Shown here: in pieces, positions 59,789-64,000 of the stretch | Position numbering within the stretch: position 1 is the first letter of the stretch | Layout: every line of letters starts with the position of its first letter | Assembly: GCF_002742635.1 (NCBI RefSeq) | Contig: NZ_PEGF01000002.1 | Coordinates: forward strand, 682,001 to 746,000 | Length of the DNA: 64,000 bases | Origin: Caulobacter sp. X | Lineage (GTDB): Bacteria; Pseudomonadota; Alphaproteobacteria; Caulobacterales; Caulobacteraceae | Direction: 5' to 3' | Made by a program: the position numbers and the translations under genes | Notes under the pieces: generated by a model | Told to the model about the DNA's origin: nothing | Databases searched by the model: none | What the model saw: the letters and a program-made list of their open reading frames with translations, nothing else

Positions 59789-61978
59789 ATGTTCACTTTG
59801 CGGGACACGGTTTCTTCTCTGGCGCCGGCGCGCCAGGACGATCTGGGCAAGTCGCTCTATGAGCGTTTCCGCGAGGAGCCCGACACCCTGATCGTTCCCG
59901 TCGTGGACGGCGAGGACCGGCCGATCGGCATCGTCGAGCGCAACGCCTTCTTCCTGCGCATGGCCGCCGAGTATGGCCGGGCCCTCTACGCCAACCGGCC
60001 GATCTCCACCCTGATGGACCGCGAGCCGCTGATCGTCGACGCCGACACCGAGCTGGCCGAATTCACCACCGACAGCCTGTCCTACCGGGCCTCGGACCTG
60101 CTGCGCGGCTTCATCGTCACCGAGGGCGGGCGGTATCTGGGCGTCGGCACCGTGCTGGGCCTGCTGCAGGCCAGCAACGAGACCAACCGCCAGGGCGTCA
60201 ACGCGCTGGCCGCCGCCAAGGCCGACGTCGAGCGCGCCCAGACCTTCATGACCGCGATCGTCGAGGCCATGCCCTCGATGGTGTTCGTCAAGCACGCGGA
60301 AGACCACCGCTATGTCCTGCTCAACCGGGCCGGGGAGAAGATCCTGGGCATGTCGCGGGCCGAGGTGATCGGCAAGACCGACGCCGAGTTCCATCCCGCG
60401 GATCTGGCCGCCCTCTATGTCGAGCGCGACCGCGAGGTGCTGGAGTCGGGCGAGGTGCGGGTGATCGAGGAGGATCACGTGCCGCGCAAGGACGGCGGCG
60501 TGGCGATCCTGCGGACCAAGAAGATCGCGATCCGCAACGCCGACGGCCAGGCCGAATATCTGCTGGGCGTCTCGGAGGACATCGCCGAGCGCAAGCGCGC
60601 CGAAGCCCAGATCGCGCGGCTGGCCCACTACGACCCGCTGACCGACCTGCCCAACCGCGTGCTGTTCCAGAAGTCGCTGACCGACGCCCTGGCCCGCCGG
60701 GCGCGCAAGGGCGACCAACTGGCGGTGCACTTCATCGACCTCGACCGCTTCAAGACCGTGAACGACACCCTGGGCCACCCGCTGGGCGATGCCTTGCTGC
60801 GCGAGGCGGCCGAGCGGCTGCGGCGCTGCGTGCGCGAGGGCGACACCGTGGCCCGCCTGGGCGGCGACGAGTTCGCGGTGGTCCAGACCGGGCTGAACGA
60901 CATGTCCGGCGCCACGCGCCTGGCGGCGCGCATCGTCGCGACCATGGCCGCGCCCTTCGACCTGGCCGGCCACCAGGTGGTGATCGGCGCCAGCGTCGGC
61001 GTGGCCGCCGCGCCCTCGGACGGCGAGGACGCCGACGAACTGCTGAAGAAGGCCGACATGGCCCTTTACCGCGCCAAGGGCGACGGTCGCGGCGCCTTCC
61101 ACTTCTTCGAGCGGGCGATGGACGAGCAGCTTCAGGCCCGACGGGCGCTGGAGCTTGATCTGCGTCGCGCGCTGCAGGACGGCGAGTTCGAGCTGTTCTA
61201 TCAGCCGCTCTATCACCTCGGCGACGAGCGGGTGACCGGCTGCGAGGCGCTGCTGCGCTGGCGCCATCCGGAGCGCGGCATGGTCTCGCCCGCCGACTTC
61301 ATCCCGCTGGCCGAGGAGATCGGCCTGATCGTGCCGCTGGGCGACTGGGTGCTGCGCAACGCCTGCGCCGAGGCCGCCCGCTGGCCCGACCACGTGCGGC
61401 TGGCGGTGAACCTGTCGCCCGCCCAGTTCCGCGACCGGGGCCTGGTGGCCACCGTGGTCTCGGCCTTGGCGGGGTCGGGGCTGCCCGCTCATCGCCTGGA
61501 GCTGGAGATCACCGAGTCGGTCCTGCTGCAGGACAGCGCCGCCAACATGACCATGCTGCACGACCTGAAGGCCCTGGGCGTGCGGATCTCGATGGACGAC
61601 TTCGGCACCGGCTACAGCTCGCTGAGCTATCTGCGCAGCTTCCCGTTCGACAAGATCAAGATCGACCAGACCTTCGTGCGCGACATCCTGCACGACAGCG
61701 ACGCTCTGGCGATCATCAAGGCGGTCCTGGACCTGGGCGCCTCGATGGGCGTGGTCACGACCGCCGAGGGCGTCGAGACCCAGGCCCAACTGGACGCCCT
61801 GCGCGGCCAGGGCTGCGCCGAGATCCAGGGCTACTTCATCAGCCGCCCGGCCCCGGCGGCCGAGATCGCGAAGATGCTGGGGGTGGAGGCGACGAGGGAA
61901 ACCTTCTCCCCTGGGGAGAAGGCGCGGCCCGCGCCGCAGGCGTGGGAGGATGAGGGGCTGCAGCGGTCGCGGGCTTAA
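59789..61978 (+). CDS. CBS-PAS-GGDEF-EAL cyclic di-GMP signalling protein
   Basis: 729-residue cytosolic protein. An N-terminal CBS-like pair (about 30-130: VPVVDGEDRPIGIVERNAFF, GFIVTEGGRYLGVGTVLGLL) resembles those of EAL proteins, followed by PAS/PAC (about 150-275), GGDEF 358-362 intact, and EAL 486-488 in CEALLRW with DDFGTGYSSLSYL and the Lys/Glu residues of an active phosphodiesterase. Both enzymes could be active. About 25 C-terminal residues from the repeat (TFSPGEKARPAPQAWEDEG) follow the natural end near LGVEATRE. Confidence 0.92.
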   Translation: MFTLRDTVSSLAPARQDDLGKSLYERFREEPDTLIVPVVDGEDRPIGIVERNAFFLRMAAEYGRALYANRPISTLMDREPLIVDADTELAEFTTDSLSYRASDLLRGFIVTEGGRYLGVGTVLGLLQASNETNRQGVNALAAAKADVERAQTFMTAIVEAMPSMVFVKHAEDHRYVLLNRAGEKILGMSRAEVIGKTDAEFHPADLAALYVERDREVLESGEVRVIEEDHVPRKDGGVAILRTKKIAIRNADGQAEYLLGVSEDIAERKRAEAQIARLAHYDPLTDLPNRVLFQKSLTDALARRARKGDQLAVHFIDLDRFKTVNDTLGHPLGDALLREAAERLRRCVREGDTVARLGGDEFAVVQTGLNDMSGATRLAARIVATMAAPFDLAGHQVVIGASVGVAAAPSDGEDADELLKKADMALYRAKGDGRGAFHFFERAMDEQLQARRALELDLRRALQDGEFELFYQPLYHLGDERVTGCEALLRWRHPERGMVSPADFIPLAEEIGLIVPLGDWVLRNACAEAARWPDHVRLAVNLSPAQFRDRGLVATVVSALAGSGLPAHRLELEITESVLLQDSAANMTMLHDLKALGVRISMDDFGTGYSSLSYLRSFPFDKIKIDQTFVRDILHDSDALAIIKAVLDLGASMGVVTTAEGVETQAQLDALRGQGCAEIQGYFISRPAPAAEIAKMLGVEATRETFSPGEKARPAPQAWEDEGLQRSRA

Positions 61979-62030
61979 GCCCTCACCCTCCCATCGCTTC
62001 GGGTCCCGCCCTCTCCCTCGGGAGAGGGTT
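61901..62030. repeat. Composite inverted repeat, family A (copy 5)
   Basis: ACCTTCTCCCCTGGGGAGAA at left and CCCTCTCCCTCGGGAGAGGG at right, the halves carrying inverted GGGAGG/TGAGGG cores. The left half is within the GGDEF/EAL reading frame. The right edge touches the stop codon of the convergent threonine aldolase gene. Confidence 0.85.
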
Positions 62031-63054
62031 ATTGGATGCGCTTCAGCGCTTCCCCCAGCTCCTCGACCATCTCCGGCGTCGTCGCCCACGAGCACATGAA
62101 ACGCACCGTGCCATCCAGGAACCGGTAGACGAACCAGCCCTCGCCGCGCAGGCGTTGCAGGGCGGGCTCGTCCATCTCGACGAACAGGCCGTTGGCCTCG
62201 ACCGGGTGCTTGATCGGGAAGGGCATCAGGCCGGCCAACTTCTGGGCCATGGCGTTGGCGTGCGCCGCGCGGGCCGCCCAAGGACCCGCCCCGCCGTCCT
62301 CGCCCAAGAGGCCCAGCCAAGGCGCGGCCAGGAACCGGCCCTTCGACACCAGTTGCCCGGCGTGCTTGAGCCGGGCGTCCAGGCGGCGGGCGTGGGCGGG
62401 ATTGAGAAACACCACGGCCTCGGTCGGGGTCGAGCCGGCCTTGGTGCCGCCCATCACCAGAATATCGACGCCCATCTTCGCCACGCTCCTCAGGTCGAAG
62501 CCGGCGGCCACGGCGTTGGCCAGGCGCGCGCCGTCCAGGTGAACGCCATAGCCCTTGGCCTTCACCGGCGCGACCAGGGCCCGCAGGTGATCTTCCGAAT
62601 AGACCGTGCCGTACTCGGTGGCGGTGGTCAGGGACAGGGCGGCGGCGGGCTGGCGGTAGGAAACGTCGGGCTCGGCCAGGGCCGCTTCCAGCGCCGCGAC
62701 CTCGATCTTGCCCGAGGCGCCCGGCAGGCCAATCAGGCCGACGCCCTGGCCGAAGAAGCCGGGGGCGCCGGTCTCGTCGGTGCAGATGTGGGCGTGCTCA
62801 TGGGCCAGCACCGCCTCGTGCGGCTGGGCCAGCACGGTCAGGGCGAAGGCGTTGGCGGCCGTGCCCGAGGCGGTGAACCGCACCTGCGCGTCGGCGTCCA
62901 GCAGGGCGCGGATGCGGTCGCCGGCGGCCTTGCTGACGTGGTCGGTTCCGTAGCCCGAGGCCGTGCCGGCATTGGCGGCGACCAGGGCGTCCATGACCTC
63001 GGGCATGGCGCCGGCGACATTGTCAGAGGCGAAGTCGAAACGGGGAGCTGTCAT
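62029..63054 (-). CDS. Low-specificity L-threonine aldolase
   Basis: 341-residue fold type I PLP enzyme splitting L-threonine or L-allo-threonine to glycine and acetaldehyde. Blocks are FDFASDNVAGAMPEVMDAL, the ring-stacking His region HEHAHICTDETGAP, the Asp in YGVHLDGARLANA and the PLP Lys in LVMGGTKAGSTPTEAVVF. Start ATG 63054 (MTAPRFD) was used; the upstream in-frame Met adds a non-family basic stretch. The product glycine fits with the serine/threonine catabolic genes elsewhere in the window. Confidence 0.88.
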   Translation of the reverse strand: MTAPRFDFASDNVAGAMPEVMDALVAANAGTASGYGTDHVSKAAGDRIRALLDADAQVRFTASGTAANAFALTVLAQPHEAVLAHEHAHICTDETGAPGFFGQGVGLIGLPGASGKIEVAALEAALAEPDVSYRQPAAALSLTTATEYGTVYSEDHLRALVAPVKAKGYGVHLDGARLANAVAAGFDLRSVAKMGVDILVMGGTKAGSTPTEAVVFLNPAHARRLDARLKHAGQLVSKGRFLAAPWLGLLGEDGGAGPWAARAAHANAMAQKLAGLMPFPIKHPVEANGLFVEMDEPALQRLRGEGWFVYRFLDGTVRFMCSWATTPEMVEELGEALKRIQ

Positions 63055-63112
63055 GTCCCCTGGATAGGGGCGCGCGCGGGCTCCGGGCAAGCGGAACCCG
63101 CGCGACGGGCGG

Positions 63113-64000
63113 CTACTTCGCGGCCGCCAGGGCTTGGGTCAGGTCGGCGAGGATGTCGTCGATATGCTCCAGGCCGATCGACAGGCGCACATAGCCGTCC
63201 GAGACGCCGGTCGCCGCCTGCTCCTCGGCGCTGAGCTGGGAGTGGGTGGTCGAGGCCGGATGGATCGCCAGGCTGCGGGCGTCGCCGATATTGGCCACGT
63301 GGTAGAACAGCTTCAGCGCGTCGATGAACTTGCGGCCCGCCTCGCGCCCCCCCGCCAGTTCGAAGCCCACCAGGCCGCCATAGCCGCCCGACAGGTAGCG
63401 GTCGGCGCGCTCGCGTTGCAGGCCGGTCTGGACGATGGGATGGATCACGCGGGTCACGCCCGGCGCTTGGGTCAGCGCCTTGGCCACCGCCGCGGCGTTC
63501 TCGGCGTGGCGCGTGATGCGCAGCGGCAGGGTCTCCAGGCCCTGCAGGATCTGGAAGGCGTTGAACGGCGACAGGGCCGCGCCCAGGTCGCGCAGCAGCA
63601 CGGTGCGGGCGCGTAGGATGTAGGCGATCGGACCCAGCGGCTTGGCGGCCTCGGACCACACCGCGCCGTGATAGCTGGCGTCGGGCGTGTTTAGGGTCGG
63701 GCTGCGCTCGGGGTGGGCGGTCCAGTCGAAATTGCCGCCATCGATGATGACGCCGCCGATCGAGGTGCCGTGGCCGCCGATGTACTTGGTGGTCGAATAG
63801 ACCACGATCGCCGCGCCGTTCTCCAGCGGCCGGGCCAGCAGCGGGGCGGCGGTGTTGTCGACGATCAGCGGCACGCCCAGCTTGCGGCCGATCTCGGCCA
63901 CCTCGGCGATCGGGAAAACGCTGAGCTTCGGGTTCGGCAGGGTCTCGGCGTAGTAGGCGCGGGTGCGCTCGTCCGTGGCGCGGGCGAAGGCCTGGGGATC
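63113..64000 (-). CDS. metY: O-acetylhomoserine sulfhydrylase, N-terminus outside window
   Basis: Cys/Met-metabolism PLP enzyme making homocysteine from O-acetylhomoserine and sulphide. The visible C-terminal 295 residues include GKLGVPLIVDNT-type segment (KLGVPLIVDNTAAPLLARPL), the PLP Lys in VYSTTKYIGGHGTSIGG, HPERSPTLNTPDASYHG, typical of the MetY long form, and ARSLAIHPASTTHSQLSAEE. The start lies beyond the right edge. Confidence 0.92.
   Translation of the reverse strand, partial: DPQAFARATDERTRAYYAETLPNPKLSVFPIAEVAEIGRKLGVPLIVDNTAAPLLARPLENGAAIVVYSTTKYIGGHGTSIGGVIIDGGNFDWTAHPERSPTLNTPDASYHGAVWSEAAKPLGPIAYILRARTVLLRDLGAALSPFNAFQILQGLETLPLRITRHAENAAAVAKALTQAPGVTRVIHPIVQTGLQRERADRYLSGGYGGLVGFELAGGREAGRKFIDALKLFYHVANIGDARSLAIHPASTTHSQLSAEEQAATGVSDGYVRLSIGLEHIDDILADLTQALAAAK

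Overview
The window is high-GC (about 68-70 % by eye) chromosomal DNA with densely packed genes. It looks like Caulobacter or a close relative. The support is three TonB-dependent receptors, an alphaproteobacterial-type RpoH, paired Puu/Spu polyamine genes, GTG/TTG starts, and many short GC-rich dyad repeats between genes of the kind common in Caulobacter genomes. The species is not determined. I saw no rRNA, tRNA, CRISPR array, insertion sequence or prophage.

Layout. (1) 1-16663 is a polyamine uptake and catabolism locus. A class III aminotransferase (cut by the left edge) diverges from a GntR-type regulator. Then come puuC, gabD, a second aminotransferase, puuA, a putrescine/spermidine ABC transporter (binding protein, two permeases, ATPase), puuD, a SpuC-type aminotransferase, a second glutamine-synthetase-like ligase and puuB. 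Together these import putrescine, gamma-glutamylate and oxidise it, release GABA and feed succinate to the TCA cycle. Two near-identical palindromes probably bind the GntR protein. (2) 16836-26584 holds a TPR-sulfotransferase protein, then a TonB receptor, an APC permease, a secreted metal-dependent amidohydrolase and a second TonB receptor, which reads as a peptide or amino-acid scavenging set. (3) 26816-32678 holds a small protein, a TetR regulator downstream of a PYROXD2-like oxidoreductase and a Rieske oxygenase (with a 14-bp palindrome upstream), a small acidic protein and a MocR-type regulator. (4) 32747-39668 holds a DUF983 protein, an ECF41-type sigma factor with its carboxymuconolactone-decarboxylase-like partner, a PHA-system protein, a dipeptide epimerase, a tandem HxlR regulator, a thiolase-like protein and a DUF1295 membrane protein. 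(5) 39774-46440 (minus strand) holds a DUF72 protein, L-serine dehydratase, an M28 peptidase, a D-serine/D-threonine-type PLP enzyme and a threonine/serine dehydratase. (6) 46597-52634 holds a PagL-like lipid A deacylase, purA, a hybrid histidine kinase, an unknown protein and a receiver protein lacking its phosphoacceptor Asp. (7) 52772-64000 holds a third TonB receptor, an alpha/beta hydrolase, a small secreted protein, rpoH, a YvlD-type membrane protein, a VOC protein, an AhpD-like protein, a CBS-PAS-GGDEF-EAL protein, a threonine aldolase and a partial O-acetylhomoserine sulfhydrylase.

The most unusual pattern is how the intergenic repeats interact with genes. Copies supply a ribosome binding site (puuA), the N-termini of PuuB and a TetR regulator, and the C-termini of a GGDEF/EAL protein, a DUF1295 protein and an HxlR regulator. 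At four same-strand junctions a short ORF runs through the repeat, starting at or over the upstream stop codon and ending at or over the downstream start codon. Other items worth checking are a close match to the ECF41 promoter in the expected place, a MocR-linked inverted repeat, and mutually exclusive pairings in the rpoH leader that could hide its Shine-Dalgarno sequence.
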